The notes under the pieces: generated by a model
Told to the model about the DNA's origin: nothing
Databases searched by the model: none
The model's input: the letters and a program-made list of their open reading frames with translations, nothing else
In this document: positions 1 through 11,398 of the stretch, piece by piece
Position numbering within the stretch: position 1 is the first letter of the stretch
Layout of the letters: each line of letters begins with the position of its first letter
Program-made: the position numbers and the translations under genes
Assembly (NCBI GenBank): GCA_014904845.1
Contig: MU119648.1
Span: forward strand, 1-33,950
Direction: 5' to 3'
Source: Acephala macrosclerotiorum
Lineage: Eukaryota; Ascomycota; Leotiomycetes; Helotiales; Mollisiaceae
DNA length: 33,950 nt

Positions 1-1522
1 TTTTTTTTTTTACTTTTTTTAACAAATTAATATAATAATATAATATAAAAAAAGTTTTTTACTTTGATTAAATAATTAATAATTTAATAATTTTAATATT
101 ATATAAAAATTATTCGATCGAAAATTTATTAAAATTGTAATTATAAAAACAAATATCGCGTTTTTTAAAAAATTTAATAAGATTTTTATAATCGATATAA
201 ATACAATATAATATAAATTATACAATCAAAACGTATTAATATATTTGTTTATTCGACAAAAGAATTAATAAAATATTTGAATTTTATCGCAATTGACAAT
301 TCTTTAAATAAAAATAAAAAAAATTGAAAAATTAATAAAATTAACAATTTAAATAATTGATTGTATTTACAATATTTTAATATTGTAAATTTAATAATAA
401 TTTATAAAGTATTTGAATTTGAAGTAATTAATAAAATATAAATAATTAAAAACATTATTTGAAAATAAAACTCTTAAAAAAAGAAATTATATAAATATGA
501 ATATTTACTATGTTTAATCGCATTTGAATTATATGATTTTAGTGAATTTATTTTACAATACAATTTTTTTATTTTTTTTTATAATAATAATAATTTTATT
601 TTATTTGTACGATTAAAAAAAATATACAAACGATAAATTTCATTGTATTATTAATTAATTATTATTTTTTTAAGTTCTATAGTAGTGAATATTAATAAAG
701 TAATTTTCAATTATTCGTAGTAAATATAATATAAATAAAAGTTTCAATAAAAAACGAAAAAAGCGAAATAAATAATACTTTCGAATATCGATAAAAAAAT
801 AATAATTAAAAATAGTTTAAACTTACGAAATAAATAAGAATATAAAAATTATAATCTAAGTATACTTTTAAAACTTCGAACGATTTAATCTCTATATTAT
901 AGATCGAGATTTTAAAAGCAAAAAATATAAATATTTTACTAATTTTTACATCGAGATTTTGAATGTAAAAATTGTTTCAATTTTCGAAAACTTTGATTTA
1001 AAGTATATATTTATACAGAATAATACTTTTATTTATTGTATTAAAAAAATCAAAAATTAATTCGCTATCAAAGAAATTACACAGTTTATAAACTAGTCTT
1101 TTTATTTTTTTAATTTAAATTTAATCGAGTATATTTAATAATATTTAAAAACTAGATATTATAAAATGTTCTTAAAAATTGTAGTAAATAAATTTAAATC
1201 AAAATATATACGACAACGATTAAAATTATATTTTCAAATTACTTGAAATACTTTAAACTAAGAATTGTTTAATATTTTGAGTGCAAATATAAATACTAAA
1301 ATAAAAACTATTATTAAGACCAAAAAATAGTACACAAAATATTGAGTTCAGTTTTTAATATTTTTGCGAGATTTTGTATTATTAGAAAAAGAACATATAA
1401 ACGCATTAATAATTTTAATCAAATTTTAATTTGAATAATAATTAATAAAGTTATATAGAGTTTAAGTTTTTGGGAAAAAGTAGAATGCGAAGTAAAAAAA
1501 AAAAAATCACGAGAACTTTATA
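1..1522. repeat. AT-rich, RIP-degraded island (no gene)
   Basis: Nearly all A and T, with isolated TCGA/TTCGAA-type words. CpG is frequent for such AT content while CpA, CC and GG are rare, the signature left by RIP on duplicated DNA in filamentous ascomycetes. No open frame resembles a protein. The border with ordinary DNA is abrupt, near 1522, where the minus-strand polyamine oxidase relic loses its coding sequence. The island is therefore probably a mutated transposon inserted in that gene, with its other end beyond the window. Poly-A/poly-T runs occur at 1-19 and about 1495-1506. No terminal repeat could be identified. Confidence 0.75.
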
Positions 1523-2838
1523 TTAAAGACTGTACACAAAGTCCATCGGATCCGGAACATTTTGTTTCCCAAACATATTCCTCAACACCTCCAATGCTTC
1601 TTTCTTGACCATATTATCGTCCTGGTTCTCAGCGTGATACGCTTGTGCTGCTGTCGTGGTGACGAAGATTATTCCGGAGCCGGGATAGAAGCCTGGTGCG
1701 TCGAGGGATTGCCGGACGGGGTCGGCGTAAAGGAAGAACTGGGCGCCAGGACTGGGGCCTTTCTCCCAAAAGAATTTTCTGTCAGAGTCGAATGGGAACT
1801 GGAAGAAGATCTTGGTGTAGGTGCCTATTTGCATGCCGTCGATTCCGGATTGTTTCCAGGCGGGGAGTGATGGGTTGAAGGCTACGACGTCATTTTGGAG
1901 AACTCTTAGGGAGCTGTTTAGGGTTCAGCATGTCTCTTCCATGCACCTCTTGAGTGTTGGGACAATCTCATATGCTTATCTGGTGATAGGAAGCTCAAAG
2001 AAAGAGGGGCGGAAATTTACAACATGACGATCGCGTAGGATGCTTCAATGCATGTGCCTGAAGAAGTATTGATAGCCACAGTATCTTTGGCGGAGTAGTC
2101 AATCGAAGTAACATTGGTCAAAAGCAGAAGTCGAGGGTCATTGGGTGTTAGAAAGGTGGAGGCTTCCTGCTTGAGCCGTAGTTGAAGCTATGAGGATTAG
2201 TGCACAGGTTATTGTCTTCGCTGAATTGGTAGAACAAATCGTTAAAGTTCTAATATTTCTTACCAATACGAACATTAACATAAGTCGAATAAAAGAAAAT
2301 AGTCTCACAATGACAGCAAATGTCTCGAAAGACTGCTCAGGCGGCCAAGCATACTCCCAATCAAACTCCCACCACTCAGCAGCTTGCTTGTGCATATCGT
2401 CCTTAGTCTTCCAGTCCGCGAAAGACAATCCAGCCCTCATAATTCGATCCTGAAAATTCTGGGTCAATATATGACCCGCATCTTATTCGACCGCCCCATA
2501 TGCGGTCTCATACTCGTTTAGCTGCTCAATGTAGTCGGCAGCTCCGGTCTAAGATTAGTCATGGGCCTGAATATCCGAATAGATCGAATACGTTGTATTC
2601 AGTCCCCACTTATTTGCCAATGCCAGATCGGATTTTGAGGCCCACCCGGTTTTCCCAGTCCCTGTACCCAGTTTGCTCCAAACTCGATGGTGTACGGTTA
2701 TCCTGTTGCTGGGTTTTGCCGAAAGTTATGTGGTGCAGGCGTTCTTTGATGTAATCGTTAACATCCACTATGAGGGAGTCTGATATTGAGGCATTGTGAA
2801 GCGCCTGAGCAGTAATCTCGGGGTTTCAGCACGTATCG
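1523..2838 (-). pseudogene. Polyamine oxidase-like flavin amine oxidase, truncated and frameshifted
   Basis: Decayed member of the FAD-dependent amine oxidase family, fungal polyamine-oxidase type, which oxidises polyamines. Pieces read in order on the minus strand. Near 2730-2825 is an FAD-domain stretch (ITAQALHNASISD, then NDYI). At 2660-2680 is the family motif GANWVQG. Near 2590-2625 is a LANKWGLNTTYS block. At 2340-2430 are ADWKTKDDMHKQAAEWWEF and PPEQSFETFAV. At 2070-2135 is FLTPNDPRLLL. At 1523-1890 are LQNDVVAFNPSLPAWKQSG and MQIGTYTKIFFQFPF. A 107-bp intron (1914-2020, GTAAAT..AACAG) fits the family reading exactly. At least two frameshifts (near 2620 and 2150) and an in-frame stop break it. 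The N-terminal dinucleotide-binding glycines are missing at the junction with the next gene, and the C-terminal part is lost at the AT island. The family call is firm; the substrate is not known. Confidence 0.85.
1914..2020 (-). other. Intron in the polyamine oxidase relic
   Basis: On the minus strand this starts GTAAAT and ends AAACAG. Removing it joins a block ending SYAIVM to one beginning LRVLQNDVVAFNPS, as in related amine oxidases, where the second block normally reads LGVLQ. Splice borders have survived although the gene is dead. Confidence 0.7.
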
Positions 2839-4440
2839 ATTTCGCATCTGTTGCAGGGTACAGAAGAGGACCTCAGAAAGAGAAGAACACAGATGAAGAT
2901 CTATTCATTACGTACAATGCTACCGATCGCGCAACTCTATCTCCCACACGAGACAGAAGAATGTTGACCCAAGTGAAAACGATAGGTTGGATGGCGAACG
3001 ATGTACCAGCAAGATCTGTAACACGGGAGCATTCAATCAAGAGTCGGAGCAGCGTTTCAAAGACTCACAGAATGCCGCGAACTTGGTTCCTGGTCCGATG
3101 TGGTTCCAAAAGAGCAAGATGATTGCTATGACTACCTATATCGTACACACCGACAAATCCATATGGAAGTCTCTTCTCTGATGCATCAAGCGCGAGGGCA
3201 CAGAGGATGTTGGACACGATGGCGACCCCTTGGATCCCCAGTAGATACTGGTTATTCTGCTTAACAGTATACCCTGCGGGCTTCATCCACAAAAGCATGC
3301 AAGTGTAAGATGAACATGCCTCAAGCAGCCCACCAAAACCCCAAAGGATGACGAACAACCACAAGTTACGGATGAGAAGTGTTCGTTTGATCAACGACTA
3401 TCCAACTTTGTGCCTCTCGCCTGTCCTAGTAGGAAGTCGAGAGACTGCCAAAGCACGTTCTTCAGCGCTGAGGTAAGGAGCTTTCGTCATCTTTGGTAGA
3501 TCTGGAAAGAACAAGAAACCGAAGACTGCAAAGGGGAGTGTGATAAGTCTATCGATTATGAAGACCCAGTCTCATCTGGAGACCGGGGAGTCAGCAATTG
3601 CTCGTTTGACGATCCCTGGGAGGATGTCTCAAGAGAAATCATGAGACATCCCAGATTAGGAAGAAACCCACCCCGCTAGATCAGAAAGTTCATGCTTCCA
3701 TAAATATCAATTATCGTGATACCAGCGAACATCGTGCCTGCCTGGCCACAAGCAGAAAACAGACCAAGGCGCTCGGCTTATATCATGCACCGATGATGTA
3801 TTGGGTTCCTATTAGGGTGGTCACGTGTTAAATGTTATATATATCCTCATCTCACCGCTAGACAGGAACACATCATGAACACACACTTTACACCCACACT
3901 ATGGCCTTTGCCTGTGATAGTTCCGGCGTAAGTGGAAGCTTCGATCAAGCCTTAGAAGAAACGGCAGGTAGCTAGTTAGGTGAAGTTCTTGCAGGCGGCC
4001 ATACACATTGTCAGGCCTGACCAGAAGATTATCATTGAGGGGAACCAGATCCTGGGGGAGATGACATGGATTGCGAGGGCGTGAGGAACTTGACCATGAG
4101 CTCTGTCAGATTTCTTACGGCCAACTGTGAAGGGTATCAGTATGTATCAATGCCAATGTGGAGTCGCAAGTGGAGCCCACTCGTCAAATTGTGCTGAGAA
4201 GCGTAGCATCATTTCCTCCCAAGTTGACCTCCTCTTTCATCCCAGAGACATATGCATTGTTGATTACAGCACGGTTTACTCGAAGCTAATTCAGATCCCG
4301 GGAGGCTGAGATGCCTTGACCCGACTTAGATAGCTGAAGAAGTAGCTCACGCAGCGAAACGTCTGCCAGGTTGCTGTCAGTCCGCAGAAACTCCCACTCG
4401 ACCACTGTACAAACCAGGATGAAGAAATAGATTTTCTGAA
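2839..4440 (-). pseudogene. MFS transporter relic, allantoate/pantothenate/nicotinate permease type
   Basis: Remnant of a 12-helix major-facilitator transporter of the anion:cation symporter family (yeast Dal5/Tna1/Liz1 relatives), which import small carboxylated nutrients across the plasma membrane. Minus-strand pieces appear in family order: INNAYVSGMKEEV near 4225-4265; IWFPSMIIFWSGLTMCM near 3990-4050; a GLIEASTYAGTI helix near 3915-3960; RLGLFSACGQAGTMFAGI near 3720-3775; PFAVFGFLFFPDLPK near 3490-3535; LWLFVILWGFGGLLEACSS near 3290-3365; GTSFAIQPIVFTWVN near 2960-3010; LLYPATDA near 2840-2860. Stops replace conserved tryptophans (TGA near 3786 and 2865), and the frame shifts several times, for example at 3600-3690. 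The C-terminus runs straight into the polyamine oxidase relic with no spacer. The exact substrate cannot be told, and the N-terminal start was not found with confidence. Confidence 0.85.
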
Positions 4441-5133
4441 CTAGCTATACAAATATGTCAGTATGATGATTGTCCGTTGCTGTGAAGGCCGTTTTCACCT
4501 TGTGCTCTGCAGCTGTCTCTGTCGACTCACCCCAAACAAGAACCCTCACCTTGTGAAGGGTGTTTGTGCCCATGATGATTCTCGACGGTTCTTGAATCAA
4601 ACCCCCCTCAAAAGACTAGAGGTTCTGACAGGACGTCGGAGACGCAATGACTTGGAGTTGTATGATACCGTGAGTAGATTCCATTTTCGTTTGGTACCCC
4701 TGATATATAAACACATTTCTCTGGAGAAGATACGCAAGATAGAGATCTCTACAGAAGTCTCATCGTGAAGTGAAATGCGATAAGGTGTGGATATGTTATG
4801 CGGTAGGCGCATCCGCAGTGAGAGCCTTTTCCAGACCCCTGAAAGAGATGCGCTGTGTTCACCCCACTCTTGGTCTTGAGGCTTATAACCTCAAGTTCGA
4901 GCGGCTGACATTCCCGCTCCATGACCATCTCGATCAGAAGTGCGATTTTGCAAGTACAAGCTTTCACGCAACTCCACCACGATGACTTACGTGGCAATGG
5001 GCAAAATGCACGAAATATACTCCTCGAATATTTGTCCTGATTTGGTCGCCTAGTTTCTCTCTCGATCTCTCTCCTCCCCTAAGCAGTTGCACGGCTTCAT
5101 GCTCAAGGCAGTCTATTTCGAACATATCAGAAA
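4441..5133. promoter_or_regulatory. Divergent intergenic region between transporter and monooxygenase relics
   Basis: About 690 bp of normal base composition between a minus-strand transporter and a plus-strand monooxygenase. A shared divergent promoter is therefore likely (inference). A TATA-like GATATATAAAC lies at about 4699-4709. A pyrimidine-rich CTCTCTCTCGATCTCTCTCC tract lies about 50-80 bp before the monooxygenase ATG, as is common in front of filamentous-fungal genes. Short open frames here resemble no protein family I recognise. No transcription-factor site is assigned. Confidence 0.4.
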
Positions 5134-5228
5134 ATGGCTAAGGCTTCATCACTATCCAAGCGGCAAACGCATCTCAGCTTTTTCGAGACAGCTTGCACAG
5201 GAAGTCATATGGCAACCGGCCTCTGGAA

Positions 5229-5812
5229 GTATTTACAGATGAAAAACACCATCAATTTAACACACCTTAACCGAACACAGAGATCCAAAAGACAACTCCC
5301 GCTTCAGAAACCGACTAGAATACTATCAATGGCTCGCAAAGCTAGCAGACAGAGGCAAAATCACTTCGATTTTCTTCACCGACAGCTGTGGCGTTCATCA
5401 AACGTACAATAACAGCGCAGACGCGATCTTCAAGGCGGGATCTCAAGTCGCGAACCTTGATCCTGTTATTTTGGTTTCTGCGATGGCTGCTGTGATGAAG
5501 AGCGTGGCTTTTGGGATTACTGGAAGCACTTGTTATATCAGTAAGCCAGCTCCTTCGAAATGTAGGATGTAGGGACTGAGAAGTGATGCAGCGCCCTTCT
5601 CGCAAGGACTTGGGCCTCACTGAACCATGTGACGAGAGGGAGAGTCGTTTGGGATGTGGTGACGAGCTACAGCGCTTCTGTGGTAAAGTCGATGGGAAAG
5701 GAAGACGTGATGCCTTTGGAAGAGAGGTAAGAGTGCATGGATCTCGTATACTAGTACGCTTCCCTAAAACCTTCTGAACGTCGTGTTTGTAGACCGACGT
5801 TGACAATTCCAG
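5229..5812 (+). other. Introns 1-3 of the monooxygenase relic (5229-5280, 5541-5591, 5754-5812)
   Basis: Three short GT..AG introns: GTATTT..ACACAG, GTAAGC..GATGCAG and GTACGC..ATTCCAG. The first two join family-conserved sequence in frame. The third has a plausible TTGAC branch-like element, but the codon phase at the join is blurred by decay, so its borders are less certain. Confidence 0.65.
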
Positions 5813-6421
5813 AATGCGGGAAAGGGGCTGGGAAGATGATGCCCAAGTTTGGAGCGTCGATCCTGAAATGGCATATGACCCAAGCAAAATATATCGCATC
5901 GAGTTCAATGGTACCTACCACAGGATGTCCGGCTTCTTCCAGACCCATCCATCCCCACAACGTACGCCTGTGATCTTCCAAGCAGGCGCCTCGAAGTCCG
6001 GAATCGCGTTCGCGGGAAAACATGCCGAGGCTATCTATACCGACTGTGCGACGTTCGACTCTCTGAAGGCATATACCAAGTCAGTAAGGGAAGCAGCAAT
6101 CGCATCCGGCCAAGATCCAACCACGATTAGGATCTTCGCCGCAACGACGCCGATCATCGGCCGAAGCGTTGAAGAGGCCCAGGCGAAATATGAGAACGCC
6201 AAAGTGATAATCAGCATCTAGGGTGGAATGGCAAAGTCTAGTAGTTATACGAACACGGATCTTGCTAAATGGCTTATAGACCAAGAGTTCAAGTTCGAGG
6301 GTAAAGCTGCCGACAATGCCATCGCGGGTGTGATCAATGGCTTCAAGATCGCTGAGGAGGAAGATACCGAGCCATGGACTCCGAGGTATCTAGGCAAGAT
6401 GGCTGGTTTTGGAGGGACGAC

Positions 6422-6428
6422 ACCAAAG
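6422..6428. repeat. Target-site duplication ACCAAAG, left copy
   Basis: Seven bases immediately before the CCAGTGTGAGAAA terminus. They are repeated perfectly at 24139-24145, immediately after the opposite terminus. Using only one copy restores the monooxygenase reading frame (GGTTPKP followed by IGTAEM), which independently supports this length. Confidence 0.85.
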
Positions 6429-6501
6429 CCAGTGTGAGAAATTCAATAATACTCAATAACGAAAATAAGTTAAATTATTCTATTTATAAGTAACACGTGA
6501 A

Positions 6502-6555
6502 TTACTCTTATTCTATTCAATAATAATCATTATTATTCAATAAATTATTGAATAA
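6502..6555. repeat. Subterminal repeat and palindrome of the outer element, left end
   Basis: TTACTCTTATTCTATT followed by CAATAAT (6502-6524) recurs in the same orientation at 24061-24083, where the tail is GAATAAT. Next to it, 6533-6555 (TTATTCAATAA..TTATTGAATAA) is a nearly perfect 23-bp palindrome. Repeated short words near the ends are typical transposase-binding regions (inference). Confidence 0.55.
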
Positions 6556-6617
6556 AATCACGTGCGAAAAAGCAACTTTACTTAATTGATTAAATACGCG
6601 AAATGACTTAGAAAATA

Positions 6618-8750
6618 CAGGCAAACCTCTATATAGCGATATGCTCGGGGGACCAGATTATTAACGATTTAGTCAGGGATCGTTGTGTAGAGGAAAATCA
6701 CGTGGAAATGGATGAAGATATATATTTTTTTAATTGCTCTAGAGCTCTGTTCTACTAGTTCTAGAGTTGCTTACTTGCCCAGAAATGAAGCCCATTTGAT
6801 TCAATTGCTTTTGCTTTGTCATTTGAGTCTTTCGAGACTGTAAAGTACTCTTGATACTATCAATCTTGCGTACTACTTCAGTTAGACTATCTTTTTGCTG
6901 CTTCTCATATAACGAGAGTTGCTCTAAAGCAAGTAGAGTCTTTTTGTAAGAAACAGTTGGCACTTCTTTTTTTTTCTCATCTTCAGAGTTATTTACTTTA
7001 CTAATAGACTTATGTCTAGTCACAATATTAGCAAGAATAATCTTTGGATTCTTTGCAATAATCTCATTTTTTGGAGTTAAGAATTGAGAGATAGAAAGAG
7101 AATTAGTAATTTGTAGAGTAGATTGAATGCTTTGCATTAAGTGAAGTCTAGCAATTTTGTTTTTTTCTATGATAATAAGTATATTATTTAGATTAATATA
7201 CTCATCAAGTTTACTAGCTGTTGAAATTATAAGAATGGACTTTCGTCAGTAATTGAGAATAGTTTGCTGTTTGATATGATTGTTTTAAGCGTAAATTGTT
7301 TAATTGATAATATAAAGTAATATTACTAATTTGAAAGGATTTTTGTTTTTTTTATAGTATTTGATTATAAAAACTATTCATTGCTTACAATAATATAATT
7401 TAAAACTATTGATAATCTTTTGATCGTAAAATTGCTAGTGAAAAATAGTGTTTTTAAACAAAAATAATACTTTAATATTATTCAATGCATTAGATTTATT
7501 GCAAAGTTTAATTATTAGTTTATATTTAAAGAAATTATTTATAAATAAATTTTTTTTTCTATTTTCTATTTTTATTTTATTATTGAGCTACTCAAAGTAG
7601 TCTTTGTACACAAGACCAGTTATTTATTTCGTTTTATTGTATCGATAATAGACTTTTAAGAAATGTCGATTGATCTTTTTAAAACAATAAAAATTCTTTG
7701 TTTTATTAATAATCCAAGGATCGAATTTCTTTGAACCGTTGACGTTAATAGTAAACGCGAAAGTGATTTTGTTCTTCTTTTGCTTAAAACTACTTCTACT
7801 TTCTATAGTAAGAGTCTTATTTGAAAAAAGTTTTCAAAAGAGTATCGTTTTATTTATGTTTAAAACGTCTTGAAATAAATAATCTTTGTAAACAATTTTA
7901 TATTCTATTATAAATTGAATGTTTTTAAAAGTATTGATTTTTGTAAAAGCAATTTCGTTATAAATAATAAACTCTTTAATATTGTATTTATTATTGAATT
8001 TATTGAACTATTTATTGGATTATTTTGATTTTAAAAAATCGCAATACTAAGAAAAAAGAAATCAAATATTGTATATCTTTGTTTTCAAGATTTCTTTAGT
8101 AATTGTAGTTTTCTTCTTTTGCATAATTTACTACTATTCGAATAAAGTAGTATTATAAAGAAAATAATCGGTAAAAATAGTTTTTATTTGAGTAAAGTAT
8201 TTGTTTTTTCGATTATTATAATTAAAGCGATCGTATTTGGTACTAAGACTATTTGTGACTATAAATTAAACAATTTTATAATTGAATTTGTTTGAGAATT
8301 ATATAGTAATCTTAGTATACTTCGTAAAGAGATTCTTTTGTTTATATCGACGTATATTCTTTTGATTAGTATCGATCATCGCACGACGTCGTTTAATAAT
8401 TTTCGAGAGTTTAAGAGTATTATTCGAAGTTGTATTCAATATAGAATTAAACGTAAATAGAGTTTAAAAAGTAGTGAGATCGATAGTTTGAACTATTGAT
8501 ATTTTATTTTTCTTTTTATTTTATTCGCTTACAATATCGAACATTTCGTATTACTAGAAAAAATATCGAATTTGCACTTTTACTAACGATTTGTATAAGG
8601 AAAAACAAGTTCAATATTTCGAAAATTAACGATATTCGTTATATGGAAAGAAATCGTTAGACTAAAGCAAAAAACTTTTTGTTTCGATCACTATATCGTT
8701 AAATGCCAGAATATTGTTATTTTAAAGATCACTATATAGAGATTTGCTTG
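6618..8750 (-). mobile_element. Tigger/pogo-like Tc1-mariner DNA transposon, RIP-degraded
   Basis: The left end CAGGCAAACCTCTATATAGC at 6618 matches the reverse complement of the right end, CAAGCAAATCTCTATATAGT, with only transition differences over about 23 bp. The dinucleotide TA flanks both sides (6616-6617, 8751-8752), the duplication expected for Tc1/mariner elements. The element is 2.1 kb. The minus strand encodes remnants of a DDE transposase of the pogo/Tigger type. It sits in the left arm of the outer transposon, so it arrived later. Confidence 0.85.
6739..8460 (-). pseudogene. Tigger/pogo-type DDE transposase, degraded
   Basis: Three stretches are readable on the minus strand. Near 8344-8394 the sequence gives RRRAMIDTNQKNIRRY, which resembles the N-terminal helix-turn-helix (CENP-B/Tigger-type DNA-binding) region. 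Near 7670-7810 it gives KQKKNKITFAFTINVNGSKK followed by PWIINKTKN and YCFKKINR. This is the hallmark core of Tigger/pogo DDE transposases, and YRYNKTK-ITGLVYKDYFE-LNNK follows with stops where tryptophan is expected. The C-terminal 132 codons (6739-7137) are still open and are rich in Lys, Gln and Ser, like the tails of fungal pogo transposases. Stops at Trp codons fit RIP (TGG to TAG or TAA). Confidence 0.8.
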
Positions 8751-11139
8751 TAAGTCTAATTAAATAGAGTAGTTCACTTATTTAGACTTCGAATATTTCG
8801 TCGACGTTGAAAATTAACAATTCTTCGAATTAAAACTCGAAGAATTTATTTAATAATAAATCGAATAAATTGTTTAAAATTATTTTCTTTGAAATATAAG
8901 TTTATTCGAATATCGAAAATAAATTTCGAAAGTTTAAAAATCGAAATATTATTCGATTAATTAAATAATTTATATAATTTAACGATTTTCTCGAAAATAA
9001 TCTTTATTTTCAATACAAACAATTTAATAACAAATCAATTATACAATATTTTTTCGAGATTTTTTTATCAAAAAATTTTATTTTATTTCAAAATGTTTTA
9101 TTAAATCGATAATACTATCAATCGATTTCAAAATACTATCGAATTTGAGTTTGAATTTATCGAGTTTCAAAGTACACTTTTTAAGAAATTTTATTTCAAA
9201 AAAAAATTTGAAAAAGTTCAATTCAATTCGAATAATCTATATACAATTATTGTATTTTGTTTCAATTGTTCGTAAGTTTTCTTTTTTTTTAATTATTTTC
9301 TTTGTTTTTAATTTTAAAATAATTAATAATATTTATAGAAAAAATTAAAAAAATCAAACTATCAATTAATTTATTAGTAATTACAAATCACATTTTAAGT
9401 ACTTTTATAAAGTATTTTATTTCAAGTTTATAGATTTTAAAAATATTAATATATTTTTTTATTATAATATTTTTTTAATATTTATAAAATATTTATTAAT
9501 TTTTCTTTAAACGATTTTTTTGATACATTTAATTTTTAATAAAGTATTACGAATATTATAGTTTTTATAAAAACTAGAAAACGCTTTAAAATACTAAAAT
9601 TCGATAAAAATTTATTTTGAAAATTATTATTAAATTTTCTCATATTTAATAATATTTCTTTTCGAGTATTTTCTAGTACAATTTTTAAAGTATTGATCGA
9701 ATATTTTAATTCGTTAATATATACTTTTTTTTATATTAATATTAATTAATCTTTTAATAGAAATATCTTTAAAATCTATAGAAATATTTTCAAAGAAAAA
9801 TTGAACTTTTTATTTATTAATAAATTGAATAAAATTAAATTCGAATTACAAGAACAAATTAATTCAAAAAAAATTTTTTTTTTTAATTTTAAATATTTAA
9901 ATTACTATTAATTAAAATTCTTATTTTGAAATTACTATATAAATTTATTTCTTTAAAATAATTAAAAATATATTTATCAATTTTTTAAAATTATTTTATA
10001 AATAAAAATTTTTAAATGAAATTTTATTTATTAATAATAAAAAATTTTATAAAAAAAATATATTGAAATTTATATAAATCAAATATTATACGATATATTA
10101 AAAAATTTTGAAATTCAAAATAATATAATAAAATAAAATTAATAATTAATTTATTTTTTCAAAAGATTATAATATTAATTATTAATAATATTATAAGAAA
10201 TAATACTTTTTTTAATAATATTTTGATTAAAATTTTTATAAAGTATTATTCTATGAAAATTAAAATTTTTCGAAAAAATATTTATTATTTTATTTATATT
10301 TTTAATATTGTTATATAAAAAATATTAAAAAATATTATCAAAAGAAATTATACTTTTTTTGATAATAGAAATATCTATATAAAAAATGAAAAAAATAAAA
10401 AATTACTTGAAAATATTTTAAATAAATTAATATTTTTAAATATAAATATTTTATTAATTATTAATTTTTTAATTTAAATTTTTTTATTTAAAAAAAATTC
10501 GAAAAATTATTATTAATATTCGATATTTTTTTTAAGAATTTACGAATATTTAAAGATTAAATTAATACTATGAAAATAGAAAAAATTCGAATTTTTCAAT
10601 TTAATAAATTTATTTAATTTTAATTTTTTAAAAATATATAAATATTAATATTTTTAAATCAAAAAATTCAATAATATTTAATAGATTATATATTAATTTA
10701 TTTTTTAATAGTAATTAAAACTATTAATATTACGATTTTTCAATCAATTTTTAAAATTTTTAAAAATAATAAACTTTTAATTAATAAAAAAAAATTAAAT
10801 ATTTGAAAATTTGTAAATAAATTTTCGAAATATTTATTTGAATTACGAAGAAAATACAAATAAAAAAATATTTAACGATATATTATTTAATATTTAAAGT
10901 TTTTCAAATTTATAAAAATTTTAATAAATTTAAAAAAAAAAAAAATATAAATTTTTTTTTAATTTTTAATTTTGAAATTAAATAATATTTATTTATTTAT
11001 TTAATATTTAAAAAATAAATAAAAATCTTTTTTTAATTAAAATACGAATATTATTTATACAATTAATAAAAATATAATCAAATTAAAAAAATATTATTTT
11101 AAAATTAATATTATAAACAATTCGAATAAAATTATATAT
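8751..11139. repeat. RIP-degraded interior of the outer transposon, left of the LTR element
   Basis: About 2.4 kb, very AT-rich, with CpG retained. It lies between the Tigger-like element and the left LTR, so by position it should be the body of the outer DNA transposon. No frame carries recognisable protein motifs. A 67-codon open frame at 9145-9348 is rich in Phe, Ile, Lys and Asn, as expected by chance in this composition. Confidence 0.6.
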
Positions 11140-11398
11140 TGTAAAAAAATAATAAAATACAAAGTAAAAAAGTTCAATCGTAGATCAATTCGTTTTAATT
11201 AGTGAATTAAATTTATTCGAAGTAATTCGTAATTTGTAAATCAATCAATTAATCAATTAAAGTAAAAATAGAAAGAATTGTTAATTAGTTTATAGTGAAC
11301 GAAAGTTTTTTATGTACTAAAAAACACGTGATTAGTATTGCTTTTAAAACTAATTATTTATAAAGATTTTTGAAGAAAGAGTATATAATTTTATTACA
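11140..11398. repeat. Left LTR (259 bp)
   Basis: Starts TGTAAAAAAATAATAAAATA and ends TTTTATTACA. Compared with the right LTR it has T at about ten positions where the other keeps C, and keeps G at about twenty positions where the other has A. It contains a CACGTG at 11325-11330 that has become TACGTA in the right copy. Confidence 0.85.

Larger units (their letters stand above)
5134..6428 (+). pseudogene. FMN-dependent monooxygenase (NtaA/SnaA/DszA type), 5' part
   Basis: First about three quarters of a flavin-dependent monooxygenase of the bacterial-luciferase-like fold. Such enzymes use reduced FMN and O2 to cleave nitrogen- or sulfur-containing compounds. ATG at 5134 has a good context (aaaATGG). 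Exons: 5134-5228, 5281-5540, 5592-5753, 5813-6428, with introns of 52, 51 and 59 bp. Splicing gives HLSFFETACTGSHMATGLWK joined to DPKDNSR, then RLEYYQWLAKLADRGK, SIFFTDSCGVHQTYN and LDPVILVSAMAAVMKSVAFG. After these come RTWASLNHVTRGRVVW, GWEDDAQVWSVDP, GTYHRMSGFFQTHPSPQRTP and VIFQAGASKSG. Lesions: a 1-bp loss near 5597, TAA at 5728-5730 (probably Tyr) and TAG at 6219-6221 (probably Gln or Glu), after which the same frame continues to GGTTPKP. The reading stops at 6428, where a transposon entered. The 3' part lies at 24139-24455. Confidence 0.88.

Noticed and set aside
1562..1870. Plus-strand frames at 1562-1870 and 2190-2453
   Set aside because: They are antisense to stretches that clearly match polyamine oxidase on the minus strand.
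6739..7137. A 132-codon minus-strand frame as an independent host gene
   Set aside because: It lies inside the inverted termini of the Tigger-like element and continues the transposase core read further upstream on the same strand, so it is the transposase C-terminus.
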